A model generated the notes under the pieces. It made no database searches. It had not been told where the DNA came from and saw nothing but the letters and a program-made list of their open reading frames with translations. From contig JAIBBU010000009.1 of assembly GCA_019694515.1 (NCBI GenBank), positions 38,588-102,587 of the forward strand: a stretch of DNA of 64,000 bases. The letters are read 5' to 3'. The position numbers were made by a program, and so were the translations under genes. Origin of the DNA: Oligoflexia bacterium. GTDB lineage: Bacteria > Bdellovibrionota_C > UBA2361 > JBGSMV01. Of the stretch, positions 1 to 7,819 are shown one piece after another (position 1 is the first letter of the stretch; every line of letters begins with the position of its first letter).

Positions 1-299
1 AGCCGCGCGAATTCATTAATCCAAAAATTGTAAGTGCTTCAGGATCCGATTCGGGCGAAGAAGGCTGTCTTAGCATTCCAGGGTACAGAGATTTGGTGCG
101 CCGCAATACCTCGATCGTCGTGACGGCGCAGGATCGAACCGGCAAGGAATTTGAGGTCGCAGCGGAAGGCTTGCTGGCGATATGTCTGCAGCATGAAATC
201 GATCATCTGGACGGCGTCCTCTTCGTTGATCGACTGAGTCGGCTGAAGCGCGAATTATTTCGCAGATGGCTTAGAAAACAATCCGAAATCGAATCGTGA
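1..299 (+). CDS. def: Peptide deformylase, C-terminal part (cut by window edge)
   Basis: Removes the formyl group from the N-terminal formylmethionine of nascent proteins. Only the C-terminal ~99 codons are present; the frame is open from base 3 and ends at TGA 297-299. Two of the three family motifs are visible: EGCLS (bases 60-74, the Cys metal ligand) and HEIDH (bases 192-206, two His ligands and the catalytic Glu). The missing N-terminal part would carry the GxGxAAxQ motif. The stop overlaps the GTG start of fmt (GTGA), which indicates translational coupling in the classic def-fmt pair. Identity is certain; the start lies outside the window. Confidence 0.95.
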   Translation, partial: PREFINPKIVSASGSDSGEEGCLSIPGYRDLVRRNTSIVVTAQDRTGKEFEVAAEGLLAICLQHEIDHLDGVLFVDRLSRLKRELFRRWLRKQSEIES

Positions 300-1243
300 A
301 AATTATCTTTTATGGCACGCCTCATTTCGCCGTGCCGTCACTAAAAGCATTATTAGACGCGCCGGGGTTTGATGTAAGGGCGGTTATCACTCAGCCTGAT
401 CGTCCCGCCGGACGGGGACACAAATTGCAGGCCAGTCCGATAAAACAGCTTGCGGTCGATCGTGGTGTTGCTGTGATGCAGCCCGGGCGCATTAAAAAGG
501 AATTAAAGAGTTTTAGAGCCGGGCTGGAGGCGCTTGGACCGATCGACGCCGCCGTGGTGGTCGCTTTCGGTCAGATCTTACCCCTAGAGATTCTGAATCT
601 TCCCAACTCCGGCAGCATAAATGCTCACGCGTCGCTGCTGCCCCGCTGGCGCGGAGCCGCGCCAATTCAACGCGCGATGTTGGAGGGTGATCAGGAGACC
701 GGAGTGTGCTTGATGCGCATGGAACAGGGGTTGGACAGCGGACCGGTATTTTCGCGGTTAGCAGTCGAGATTGAGGATTCGGATTATTGCGACCAGCTCC
801 ACGACAAGCTGGCTGCCGCGGCCGCGAGTTTGCTTGTCCGAGACCTACCACAAATCGTTGCCGGCCAGATCGCGGCGCAGCCCCAAAATGAGGGGTTAGT
901 GACCTATGCACACAAGATAGAGAATCAAGATGCCCTGATCGATTGGAGCCGGAGCAATCTCGAAATCTGGCGACAGGTGCGCGCTTTTAGCCCTTACCCA
1001 GGCGCCTTTACAACCCTTAATGGAGCGCGTCTGAAAATTCTGCGCGCGCGCCCGATTGAATCTATGCGAACTCAGCAGGTCACAGCGGGGGAAATCGAGC
1101 TTACCGATCGGCAGCAGTTGGAGGTCCGATGCGGCCAGGGCAGCTTAAGCATCGAGGAGCTGCAGCTGGAGGGACGGCGCCGCCAACCAGTAGCGGAATT
1201 TCTGAAAGGTTTTCGTATTACCGTCGGTAGCCGGATGGCGTAG
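296..1243 (+). CDS. fmt: Methionyl-tRNA formyltransferase
   Basis: Transfers a formyl group from 10-formyltetrahydrofolate to Met-tRNAfMet for translation initiation. The 315-residue product has the usual family length. The N-terminal Rossmann-type domain starts MKIIFYGTPHFAVPSL. The catalytic Asn, His and Asp are at N109, H111 (INAHASLLPRWRG) and D147 (QGLDSGPV), matching E. coli N106/H108/D144. The C-terminal OB-like tRNA-binding domain holds the RAFSPYPGAF motif. It starts with GTG at 296, overlapping the def stop by four bases, and is followed 12 bases later by rpe. Def and Fmt act on opposite ends of the same formyl cycle. Confidence 0.97.
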   Translation: MKIIFYGTPHFAVPSLKALLDAPGFDVRAVITQPDRPAGRGHKLQASPIKQLAVDRGVAVMQPGRIKKELKSFRAGLEALGPIDAAVVVAFGQILPLEILNLPNSGSINAHASLLPRWRGAAPIQRAMLEGDQETGVCLMRMEQGLDSGPVFSRLAVEIEDSDYCDQLHDKLAAAAASLLVRDLPQIVAGQIAAQPQNEGLVTYAHKIENQDALIDWSRSNLEIWRQVRAFSPYPGAFTTLNGARLKILRARPIESMRTQQVTAGEIELTDRQQLEVRCGQGSLSIEELQLEGRRRQPVAEFLKGFRITVGSRMA

Positions 1244-1255
1244 GATAGCAGGGAC

Positions 1256-1921
1256 ATGCAGGCGAACAAACGTGCAATTATTGCCCCATCAATTCTAAGC
1301 GCGGACCCCGGCCGCTACGCCGAAGAGATTCGCAACATCTCCGACACCGGCGCGGAGTGGATCCATATCGATGTAATGGACGGATCTTTCGTGCCGCCGA
1401 TTACATTTGGAGCAAATATCGTTCAGGTGGCTCGAGCTAACTCGAAACTCTTTCTCGATACTCATTTGATGATTGCCAATCCGCGCAAGCACTTTGAAGC
1501 GTTCAAGGCGGCCGGCAGCGATCGGATCACTTTCCATGTAGAGGCAAGCTCAGAGGTCGCTGCCGATCTGCAGGCCATTCGCGAGCTTGGTATCGTAAAT
1601 GGTCTTAGCTTGAAACCCGGAACAGCCCTGGAGAAGATCCTGCCTTTCCTGCCGCTATGCGACTTGGTGTTGGTGATGACGGTTGAACCTGGCTGGGGCG
1701 GTCAAAAGTTTATGGAGAGCTGCCTAGCGAAGATTGCTCCCCTTAAGAGAGCGATTCAGGATGCGCGCTTGCCGACCCTGATTGAAGTGGATGGTGGCAT
1801 TAACAAGGAAACCGCGGCTCGCTGCGTCAGCGCTGGCGCGGATGTGCTGGTGGCCGGCAGTTATATCTTCAACGAAGCCGATCGCACGGCGGCGGTGAAT
1901 AACTTACGGGGATCTGCGTAA
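1256..1921 (+). CDS. rpe: Ribulose-phosphate 3-epimerase
   Basis: Interconverts ribulose 5-phosphate and xylulose 5-phosphate in the pentose phosphate pathway. The 221-residue TIM barrel is of normal length. Family motifs are present in order: APSILSAD near the N-terminus, HIDVMDG (metal-binding His and catalytic Asp), DTHLMI, MTVEPGWGGQKF and EVDGGI (second catalytic Asp). The ATG at 1256 lies 12 bases after the fmt stop, so it is probably the third gene of a def-fmt-rpe operon. Nothing unusual was seen. Confidence 0.97.
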   Translation: MQANKRAIIAPSILSADPGRYAEEIRNISDTGAEWIHIDVMDGSFVPPITFGANIVQVARANSKLFLDTHLMIANPRKHFEAFKAAGSDRITFHVEASSEVAADLQAIRELGIVNGLSLKPGTALEKILPFLPLCDLVLVMTVEPGWGGQKFMESCLAKIAPLKRAIQDARLPTLIEVDGGINKETAARCVSAGADVLVAGSYIFNEADRTAAVNNLRGSA

Positions 1922-2019
1922 ACTCCGAGCCTCGCACTTTCAATGTATTTCTGGCTGGAGAATGTGGTAGTCTTTTAGCTCGGCGCTTAACGATTCAAAC
2001 CCTTGAAGAGATTAGTCGC

Positions 2020-3003
2020 ATGCCCGATCTAGGCCATTCCTCAGGTTCGATCGATGACGGAGAACAAGCCGAGCCCCAACAACTGCCGCGAAAAAAAAGG
2101 CTGGATGGACTTGACGATCAGATGATCGAAAGTTTGTTTACGGAAGCTTTCACCACTGGAGGCGGCATTCGAAACAGGGAGTCACCTATACTATTGCAGC
2201 AGCTAAGAGATATTTCTCTGCACCGCATGGACCGCGACGATCCGGATGATTTTGCACTGGTGAAGCTTTTCGAGAAACATCATCCGGAGATTATAGGCAA
2301 GGTGCATGCCTCGATTCGCCACTCTATTCGAGGACGGAGCGCCGAAATCATTAACGGAGATCCATACGTGCTGGATGTCAGTGTCTTGGACTCCGGGTAC
2401 GATCAAGCCGTGGCATGGCGTTTTGACGTTAAAGAAGCTGACGGCGGTTCCGCCGTGCTTGTGCCTGACCTGGAATTTCTCGAAGAAACTCGGCCCGGTC
2501 CGCCGCTGGCACCGGAGCGCTTTGAACGGGGCGCCGCCGCTGTTTGTGTGATCTTGTATATTCCGAGCGGCGGGCCGCCTTCTTCAACGCCATATTTTTT
2601 TAGCGCACAATACGACCACGAGGGGTTAAAAGAGAGCATTGAGCATCTGCGTACGGCCTATGCTTCGGAAGCACATGTCGCATCTGCTATGCGGGCCTAT
2701 TTTTCTCAGGTTTTCGAGATCGAGAGTTGCAGCACGCTATCCAAAGCGGAGCGCTTAATTAGCTCGCCAACGGTTGTTTATGCTAGAGAAGTTGATCAAC
2801 ATTCCGAGCCCGGTCATCATTGCGTACGGCTTTTTGGCAGTCTTCGGAAGTCGAATTTGCGCACCGGACGTGCTACCGATCCGGAGATCGTGATGATGGA
2901 CTATGACCTATCCCTCGATCAGGGCGGATTTCTGCACTCGCAAAGAAAGGGTGAGATTAGTCGATCCGCCCTGAGCCGAATTATCCGCCGCCTAGAGCCG
3001 TAG
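2020..3003 (+). CDS. Uncharacterised protein, 327 aa
   Basis: I do not recognise this protein. It is soluble, with no signal peptide or membrane segment. The first ~30 residues are polar and acidic, and a basic RKKR patch follows. The middle (about 110-215) alternates short hydrophobic stretches with polar turns as a mixed alpha/beta domain would (VLDVSVLD, AVCVILYI, PYFFSAQYD). The C-terminal ~60 residues contain EIVMMDYDL and a basic ISRSALSRIIRRLEP tail. The ATG at 2020 follows a purine-rich GAAGAG at suitable distance. It lies 98 bases after rpe on the same strand and faces the small gene 3023-3280. Coding is likely from length and normal amino acid use; function is unknown. Confidence 0.7.
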   Translation: MPDLGHSSGSIDDGEQAEPQQLPRKKRLDGLDDQMIESLFTEAFTTGGGIRNRESPILLQQLRDISLHRMDRDDPDDFALVKLFEKHHPEIIGKVHASIRHSIRGRSAEIINGDPYVLDVSVLDSGYDQAVAWRFDVKEADGGSAVLVPDLEFLEETRPGPPLAPERFERGAAAVCVILYIPSGGPPSSTPYFFSAQYDHEGLKESIEHLRTAYASEAHVASAMRAYFSQVFEIESCSTLSKAERLISSPTVVYAREVDQHSEPGHHCVRLFGSLRKSNLRTGRATDPEIVMMDYDLSLDQGGFLHSQRKGEISRSALSRIIRRLEP

Positions 3004-3022
3004 TGCTCATCGGCAACCGATC

Positions 3023-3280
3023 CTACTTGGCTGCCTCCAGAGCCTCGGGCGAGAAACTTGAAATCGTGCCGTTATCCCAGGCGACCGTAATCATGAGGTG
3101 CTTTTCACGTTCCTTGTGCGTGGGCTCGACGCGCCCGGCTGTGAGTTCGGCGCGCACGTCCTTCACCGTCCCGCAACACCCCGAGGTGCCGTTCGAACGC
3201 TTCACTCGATCGTTGGGTTTGAATTTGTCGCCGCTGTGTTTGTGATCTGTCACCGCATCCTCTCGATTATATCTGCTCAT
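3023..3280 (-). CDS. Small SH3-like (KOW-type) protein, 85 aa
   Basis: Short soluble protein of unknown function. After a polar ~18-residue leader comes a compact pattern: KPNDRVKR, a Gly/Cys turn (GTSGCCGTVKDV), then LMITVAWDNGTISSFSPEALE. A 'GxV' turn followed by a strand ending in WDNG and a hydrophobic closing helix is typical of small KOW/SH3-like beta-barrels, so a nucleic-acid or ribosome-associated role is possible; this is inference from pattern only. It is convergent with the 2020-3003 gene (20-base gap). The opposite strand is also open over most of this length, but its composition is poor. Confidence 0.6.
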   Translation of the reverse strand: MSRYNREDAVTDHKHSGDKFKPNDRVKRSNGTSGCCGTVKDVRAELTAGRVEPTHKEREKHLMITVAWDNGTISSFSPEALEAAK

Positions 3281-3685
3281 ACACTACAATAATTAAGACG
3301 AGCCGCAAGAGACAGGAAGAGCGCCAAATTGCGGAAAGTCGGCGCAGACGCATTTTTACAAAAGATTTACATCTAGGATTTTTGTAAGCGGGAAATCCGC
3401 CGGCTGGGGAAGGCTGCGGCGCAAAATCCGCCAAACCCTGCAACCGCCCCAGAAAGCGTCGTAGTTTCAATAGCCTACGATTCCGAATACCCAGTCACGA
3501 ACACGCTCTTTTTTACGATGCTGATAAAGCAGCGATGTTGGACTGTCGACAACTAATCTAAAGGCCTGTTTCCAGGTAGAGAGCGCCTCGGAAACAGTTC
3601 CGGCGCCCCTGGCATAGAGTTGTGCATCTTAACCTTGTACAGCCGTAGCCGATGGTGGTTGCGGGGTTTGTTGACAGGTTTTTAA
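3281..3685. other. Intergenic region upstream of clpX
   Basis: No credible gene in this ~405-base stretch. It should hold the divergent promoters of the small gene 3023-3280 and of clpX. One clear structure is an inverted repeat, CTGTTTCC (3566-3573) and GGAAACAG (3590-3597), with a 16-base loop; it could be an operator or a leader hairpin. A TTGACA at 3671-3676 lies only ten bases before the clpX ATG, so it cannot be its promoter. No tRNA or terminator with a T-run was recognised. Confidence 0.5.
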
Positions 3686-4939
3686 ATGGCCAGAGACTTC
3701 GGAAAAGCGACTCATCATCTGATCTGCTCCTTTTGCGGTAAGAATCAAGACGAGGTGCGAAAGCTCGTCGCCGGTCCAGGGGTATATATCTGCGACGAGT
3801 GCGTCGAACTTTGCAACGACATTCTGACTGAAGAGTTGGGCGAAAACGCCTCTTTCGGACCGCGCCTGCAGGTGCCGTCGCCGAAAGAAATCATGACGGC
3901 CTTGGACGAGTATGTGGTTGGGCAGCATTTCGCGAAGAAGGTGCTCTCCGTTGCCGTGCACAATCACTACAAACGCATTCAGAATAACAATCAGTCGCGG
4001 CCCGAAGTCGAGCTTCAGAAATCAAATATCATGCTCCTAGGGCCGACGGGCTCGGGAAAAACTTTATTGGCTCAGACGCTGGCACGCTTCTTAGACGTGC
4101 CCTTCACAATTGCTGATGCCACGAGCTTGACCGAAGCTGGATACGTCGGAGAAGACGTTGAGAATATCATCGTCAATCTGCTGCAGGCAGCCGACTATGA
4201 TGTGGAGAAGGCCCAGCGCGGCATTGTGTATATCGACGAGATCGACAAGATCGCCCGAAAGAGCGATACGCCGTCGGTAACCCGAGACGTATCGGGAGAA
4301 GGCGTGCAGCAGGCGCTACTCAAAATTCTCGAGGGCACCAAGGCGAATGTACCGCCTAAAGGTGGACGCAAGCACCCGCAACAGGAATTCATCCAGATCG
4401 ATACTTCCAATATCCTGTTCATCATCGGCGGCGCTTTTGAAGGCATCGATCGGGTAATCAAGCAGCGGGTCGGAAAGAAGAGTCTCGGTTTCGGTACCAC
4501 CATTGCCGAAATGGGCAGTGATGAAAAGAACATGCTACAGGTGATCGAGACGGAGGATTTGCTGAAATTCGGCATGATTCCGGAATTCATCGGGCGCGTT
4601 CCCGTCGTGGCGCCGCTGGAGTCGCTCGATCGTGAAGCCTTGATTGATATCCTTACCAAGCCCAAGAATGCGCTGCTGAAGCAGTATCAGCATTTAATCG
4701 ACATGGAAGGCGCCGAACTGCGCTTCACAGAGGAGGCTTTGAATGCCGTGGTGGAGCTGGCGCTGGAAAAGAAGACGGGCGCGCGCGGTCTGCGGGCGAT
4801 CATGGAAAAATGCATGCTGGATGTAATGTTCGATATCCCCAGCAATCCTAAGATTAAAGAGGTCCTCATTACCCCTGAAGTGATCAAAGAGGGCAAGCAG
4901 CCAGTGATGGTGCTGCATAATGAGGCTCTGGCTTCTTAA
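3686..4939 (+). CDS. clpX: ATP-dependent Clp protease unfoldase ClpX
   Basis: AAA+ hexameric unfoldase that feeds proteins into ClpP. The 417-residue length is normal. The N-terminal zinc domain has C14, C17, C36 and C39 ([15 protein letters not shown]). Walker A GPTGSGKT is at 119-126, Walker B VYIDEIDK at 181-188, and the ClpP-docking tripeptide is LGF at 267-269 (IGF in E. coli). A sensor-II/arginine region, [12 protein letters not shown], is near the C-terminus. No Shine-Dalgarno is evident before ATG 3686. Unlike the common tig-clpP-clpX-lon order, neither clpP nor lon is adjacent; the downstream gene is htpX, another protein-quality-control factor. Confidence 0.97.
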   Translation: MARDFGKATHHLICSFCGKNQDEVRKLVAGPGVYICDECVELCNDILTEELGENASFGPRLQVPSPKEIMTALDEYVVGQHFAKKVLSVAVHNHYKRIQNNNQSRPEVELQKSNIMLLGPTGSGKTLLAQTLARFLDVPFTIADATSLTEAGYVGEDVENIIVNLLQAADYDVEKAQRGIVYIDEIDKIARKSDTPSVTRDVSGEGVQQALLKILEGTKANVPPKGGRKHPQQEFIQIDTSNILFIIGGAFEGIDRVIKQRVGKKSLGFGTTIAEMGSDEKNMLQVIETEDLLKFGMIPEFIGRVPVVAPLESLDREALIDILTKPKNALLKQYQHLIDMEGAELRFTEEALNAVVELALEKKTGARGLRAIMEKCMLDVMFDIPSNPKIKEVLITPEVIKEGKQPVMVLHNEALAS

Positions 4940-5099
4940 AGAAACTCGCCGCCAATAGTCCTGCAAGGTTGGCAGTGCCTCAGGCGCGCTTGCGCATGGC
5001 TCTATCTACCCTTAAAATTGCATCAACGGTGGAATATGATTGAGGTCGCTCGAACACCTCCAGATTTCCGCCCGTAATTTGAATGCGAGTTAGGCTTAT

Positions 5100-5975
5100 A
5101 TGGTAAAGCGTATCGGGCTCTTCCTGCTCACGAACCTTCTCATAATTACTACGATTTCGATCGTAATAAGGGTGCTGGGAATAGACGCGCGCTACCTTAG
5201 CAATGGATCGCTGGACTATGCCGCCTTGATGAAAATCTGCCTGGTGTGGGGCATGACAGGATCGGTAATTTCGTTGGCACTCTCACGGGTGATGGCGAAA
5301 TGGGCGATGGGAGTCCAGGTGCTAAAACCTGGTCAAGCGGGTCAATTTGAATGGCTGTGTGATTTGGTCAACCAGCTCGCCAAATCGGCTGGGTTGCCTA
5401 AGACCCCAGAGGTGGGCATTTACAATAGCCCCGAGATGAACGCGTTCGCGACCGGACCGACGCGCAACCGCGCACTGATTGCATTTTCCAGCGGAATCCT
5501 GAGCGGCATGGATCGAGATCAAATTGCGGGAGTCGCCGGGCATGAGATGGCGCACATTGCAAATGGCGACATGGTTACCATGACACTGCTGCAGGGTATT
5601 ATTAATGCGTTCGTGATGTTTTTATCCCGGGTGATCAGCTTTGCGATCAGTCAGGGAGTGAAGGAGGAACATCGAGGTCTGGTTAACATGTTGGTTCCGA
5701 TCTTGCTCGATATTTTCCTAAGCATTTTAGGCTCGCTAGTTGTGTGCTGGTTCTCCCGCCAAAGAGAATTTCGCGCCGACAAGGGCGGGGCACAGTACGC
5801 CGGACGAGAGCGGATGGCCTCGGCCCTCCGGCGCCTAGCCGATGGAAGGCTGCTGCCAGAAGCGCACCCCTCGCTTGCTACCATGAAGATCTCGGGCCGA
5901 CCCGGCGGCTTCCTCAGTCTCTTTGCCACCCACCCGCCCCTCGCCCTGCGCCTCCAGCGCCTATCCACTCCCTAG
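5100..5975 (+). CDS. htpX: Membrane zinc metalloprotease HtpX (M48)
   Basis: Inner-membrane, cytoplasm-facing zinc protease that degrades misfolded membrane proteins. The 291-residue length fits. The HExxH motif is GHEMAH (H148, E149, H152), with the third ligand in REFRADKGG (E223). Four membrane segments lie near residues 4-27, 42-62, 165-185 and 196-216, the usual HtpX topology. The YNSPEMNAFATG motif is also typical. The gene is 160 bases after clpX on the same strand. Its TAG stop (5973-5975) is the first part of a palindromic element flanking the RAYT unit (see 5973-5992), so the annotated C-terminus may have been set by insertion of that element. Confidence 0.95.
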   Translation: MVKRIGLFLLTNLLIITTISIVIRVLGIDARYLSNGSLDYAALMKICLVWGMTGSVISLALSRVMAKWAMGVQVLKPGQAGQFEWLCDLVNQLAKSAGLPKTPEVGIYNSPEMNAFATGPTRNRALIAFSSGILSGMDRDQIAGVAGHEMAHIANGDMVTMTLLQGIINAFVMFLSRVISFAISQGVKEEHRGLVNMLVPILLDIFLSILGSLVVCWFSRQREFRADKGGAQYAGRERMASALRRLADGRLLPEAHPSLATMKISGRPGGFLSLFATHPPLALRLQRLSTP

Positions 5976-5992
5976 TCTCGGAGACTTCGTAG
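5973..5992 (-). repeat. REP-like palindrome, left flank of RAYT
   Basis: Minus-strand reading CTACGAAGTCTCCGAGACTA. The inner AGTCTC-C-GAGACT core is palindromic with an odd central base. It overlaps the htpX TAG stop codon (5973-5975). It is an inverted copy of the right-flank element at 7104-7124. Confidence 0.75.
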
Positions 5993-6137
5993 CATCGAAT
6001 GGGGTGCAGGCTTGCGGCGGGCCTTCACGACTCCCCATGGCACAACAAAAATTGGTGCCAAATCTTGGATTTTAGCCTGCTTGGTACACGAATACGCGGC
6101 CTCATCAGAGACCTTTGCCGTTTGAGGACCGGCGCGG

Positions 6138-7070
6138 TTAACTGGGGACTAAGTTTAGCCTAAGGGGTCTGTAAGTACCCGGCGGGAAAACAACGGAATC
6201 ATCTCCGCGGCGATACCGTTCCGAAGCCTCCCTGAATGCGTCTACGACAGCAAAGTACCCACGCAGCACGGCATTTCGGGTTTTACGGCAGAGTGAAAGC
6301 ACAAGCGGTCGATAGCTATAGAGCGAGCTCTTCTTGGTGCGTAGGGGCTTTTGTCCTACACCCGTCTTTCGAATTTCAAGCTTCGGGGGGAACGCTTCAC
6401 CTTTAGCGATTTTCTCTGCCACGGCAGTGGCGCACCTATGCTTCATGCTTGAAGTTAGCAGTGCCGCATACTCCGACTGGGTCTTGTCTTCGTATCCTGG
6501 CAGACGAGTAAAGGTAAGTTCTTCATCTTCAAGATAATCCTGTGGTTTAACCCGGCATCCCTTGCGCTTCGCCTCATTGTACTCCCAGCGTCTGAACAAC
6601 TTGAACTTCAGCTTCCGTCCGCGAACGGAATCTTGAAAGGAATTATATCCAGAATACTCGCGGGGGTCCTTCACCAACCCAGCAAGCACCGCATTTAACG
6701 CACAATAGTAATACCAATGTTCAATGTCCTCATTTCGGGGCAGCACCTGCTCCGCATACCGTCTAGACCAAAGCGGGCCACCATCAAACTCTTCCACTTC
6801 GGATTGCACTAGTTTTGCAAACATTGCATTAAAGGACCGCATAAATGCGGCCTTATTGCAGCGCGGAAATCGCGCAATCAAGTGATAATGATTGCCCATG
6901 AGACAAAACGCATAAATAACTGCACCGTAAAGACGTTGATAGCGCGCCAGAAACGCCAGGACCTTGCGCTCTAGGGCGGGGTTATTAACGAACCAGAGGC
7001 GCGACCCAATTGTACGGGTCGTAATGAGGAGGACATCCTCGCTATTTTCAATGCGTAAGGGCTGCGACAT
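6138..7070 (-). CDS. RAYT: REP-associated tyrosine transposase (Y1/IS200-like HUH)
   Basis: Single-strand DNA nickase/transposase-type protein of the Y1_Tnp family. The HUH motif is H61-Y-H63 in CLMGNHYHLIARF. The likely catalytic tyrosine is Y122 in YYYCALNAVLAGLV, where related proteins have YxHxNPVRAGLV. The core covers residues ~10-145. An extra ~160-residue basic C-terminal region (with KPLRTKKSSLYSYRPLVLSL) makes it longer than minimal RAYTs. ATG 7068-7070. It is a single-copy gene in the window, not an IS with transposon ends of its own; inverted 20-base palindromes lie 146 bases beyond its stop and 33 bases before its start. RAYTs are known to act on REP elements; that these palindromes are its substrates is inference. 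Confidence 0.85.
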   Translation of the reverse strand: MSQPLRIENSEDVLLITTRTIGSRLWFVNNPALERKVLAFLARYQRLYGAVIYAFCLMGNHYHLIARFPRCNKAAFMRSFNAMFAKLVQSEVEEFDGGPLWSRRYAEQVLPRNEDIEHWYYYCALNAVLAGLVKDPREYSGYNSFQDSVRGRKLKFKLFRRWEYNEAKRKGCRVKPQDYLEDEELTFTRLPGYEDKTQSEYAALLTSSMKHRCATAVAEKIAKGEAFPPKLEIRKTGVGQKPLRTKKSSLYSYRPLVLSLCRKTRNAVLRGYFAVVDAFREASERYRRGDDSVVFPPGTYRPLRLNLVPS

Positions 7071-7103
7071 ACCATATGTTCGTCGCCTACCCCGTTAAGT
7101 TTC

Positions 7104-7124
7104 CTACGAAGTCTCTGAGACTAG
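7104..7124 (+). repeat. REP-like palindrome, right flank of RAYT
   Basis: CTACGAAGTCTCTGAGACTA (plus G), core AGTCTC-T-GAGACT. It is an inverted copy of 5973-5992 and overlaps the TAG stop (7121-7123, minus strand) of the OmpA-like gene, so both neighbours of the RAYT unit end in the same palindrome. Confidence 0.75.
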
Positions 7125-7816
7125 CGGTTTTCGATGATGACTTCGACGCGGCGGTTGCGGCGGCGTCCATCGTCACTGTTATTAGAGGCGATTGGGCGGG
7201 TTTCACCAAAGCCCTTCACTTCCAACTGGCGCCGCGCCACCCCATTGGAGACCAACGCGCCTGCCACGGAGTGAGCCCGGTCTTCTGATAGTCTCTGATT
7301 ATATGAATAGCTGCCGATCGAGTCAGTGTGTCCTTCAACCGCAACATTCCGATGACCACCTTCACGACGTATGATCGCCGCAATATCGGCGGCACTGCGC
7401 CGCGCGGAGCCGGTCAAGGCTGCGCTTCCGAACTCAAACAACACATCGGGAAGGTTTACTACAAGGCCGCGATTGGTTTCATGCACATCCAGTCCCCGAC
7501 TTCGAAGCTCATCCAACATTCTTCGATTTTCGGCGAGCTCACGATCCTGATCCGCGATACGCCGATCTTGCTCGGCAGCTGCGTTTTCGGAATTATCCAT
7601 CTCGTTACCGATCAGTCCGCCGGACAATGCTCCGATGGCCGAACCGATTGCGATCCCAGCACCAGTACTCCCCACCTGATTGCCAACAATTGCACCTAGC
7701 CCTGCTCCCAAAGCCCCGCCGGCCAATGCGCCTTTTTCGCGGTTTCTAACGTTTTGGGCCTCGCACCCGGCCAGTCCAGCACATAGCGCGATACAGAGCA
7801 GCAACCGACGAGACAT
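7121..7816 (-). CDS. OmpA-family lipoprotein with glycine zipper
   Basis: Outer-membrane lipoprotein likely to tether the membrane to peptidoglycan. The signal peptide MSRRLLLCIALCAGLAGC ends in the lipobox LAGC (C18). Residues ~28-70 are a glycine zipper (GGALGAGLGAIVGNQVGS, then GAGIAIGSAIGALSGGLIGNE), followed by a ~35-residue charged helix (EQDRRIADQDRELAENRRML). The C-terminal domain is OmpA-like: VLFEFGSAALT, VEGHTDSIGSYSYNQRLSEDRA and RRNRRVEVII (peptidoglycan-binding Asp/Arg pattern). It is the last of three consecutive minus-strand glycine-zipper lipoproteins downstream of lspA and starts three bases after the previous gene's stop. Its own TAG lies inside a RAYT-flanking palindrome. 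Confidence 0.9.
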   Translation of the reverse strand: MSRRLLLCIALCAGLAGCEAQNVRNREKGALAGGALGAGLGAIVGNQVGSTGAGIAIGSAIGALSGGLIGNEMDNSENAAAEQDRRIADQDRELAENRRMLDELRSRGLDVHETNRGLVVNLPDVLFEFGSAALTGSARRSAADIAAIIRREGGHRNVAVEGHTDSIGSYSYNQRLSEDRAHSVAGALVSNGVARRQLEVKGFGETRPIASNNSDDGRRRNRRVEVIIENR

Positions 7817-7819
7817 AAA

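Larger units (their letters stand above)
5973..7124. mobile_element. RAYT unit bounded by inverted palindromic elements
   Basis: A ~1.15-kb unit with a REP-associated transposase gene (6138-7070, minus strand) flanked by inverted copies of one ~20-base sequence. Read on the minus strand, the left copy (5973-5992) is CTACGAAGTCTCCGAGACTA; read on the plus strand, the right copy (7104-7123) is CTACGAAGTCTCTGAGACTA: one mismatch, at the centre. The same core recurs at 18642, 19557, 50927 and 50949. The arrangement matches a RAYT with its cognate REP/BIME elements. It lies between htpX and the OmpA-like gene and touches the stop codon of each. Confidence 0.75.

Noticed and set aside
3671..3676. 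TTGACA as the clpX promoter -35
   Set aside because: It is only ten bases from the start codon, leaving no room for a -10 and leader.
6138..7070. Classic IS200/IS605 insertion sequence
   Set aside because: No tnpB and no subterminal hairpin ends of that type; the long C-terminal region and flanking REP-like palindromes fit a RAYT better.
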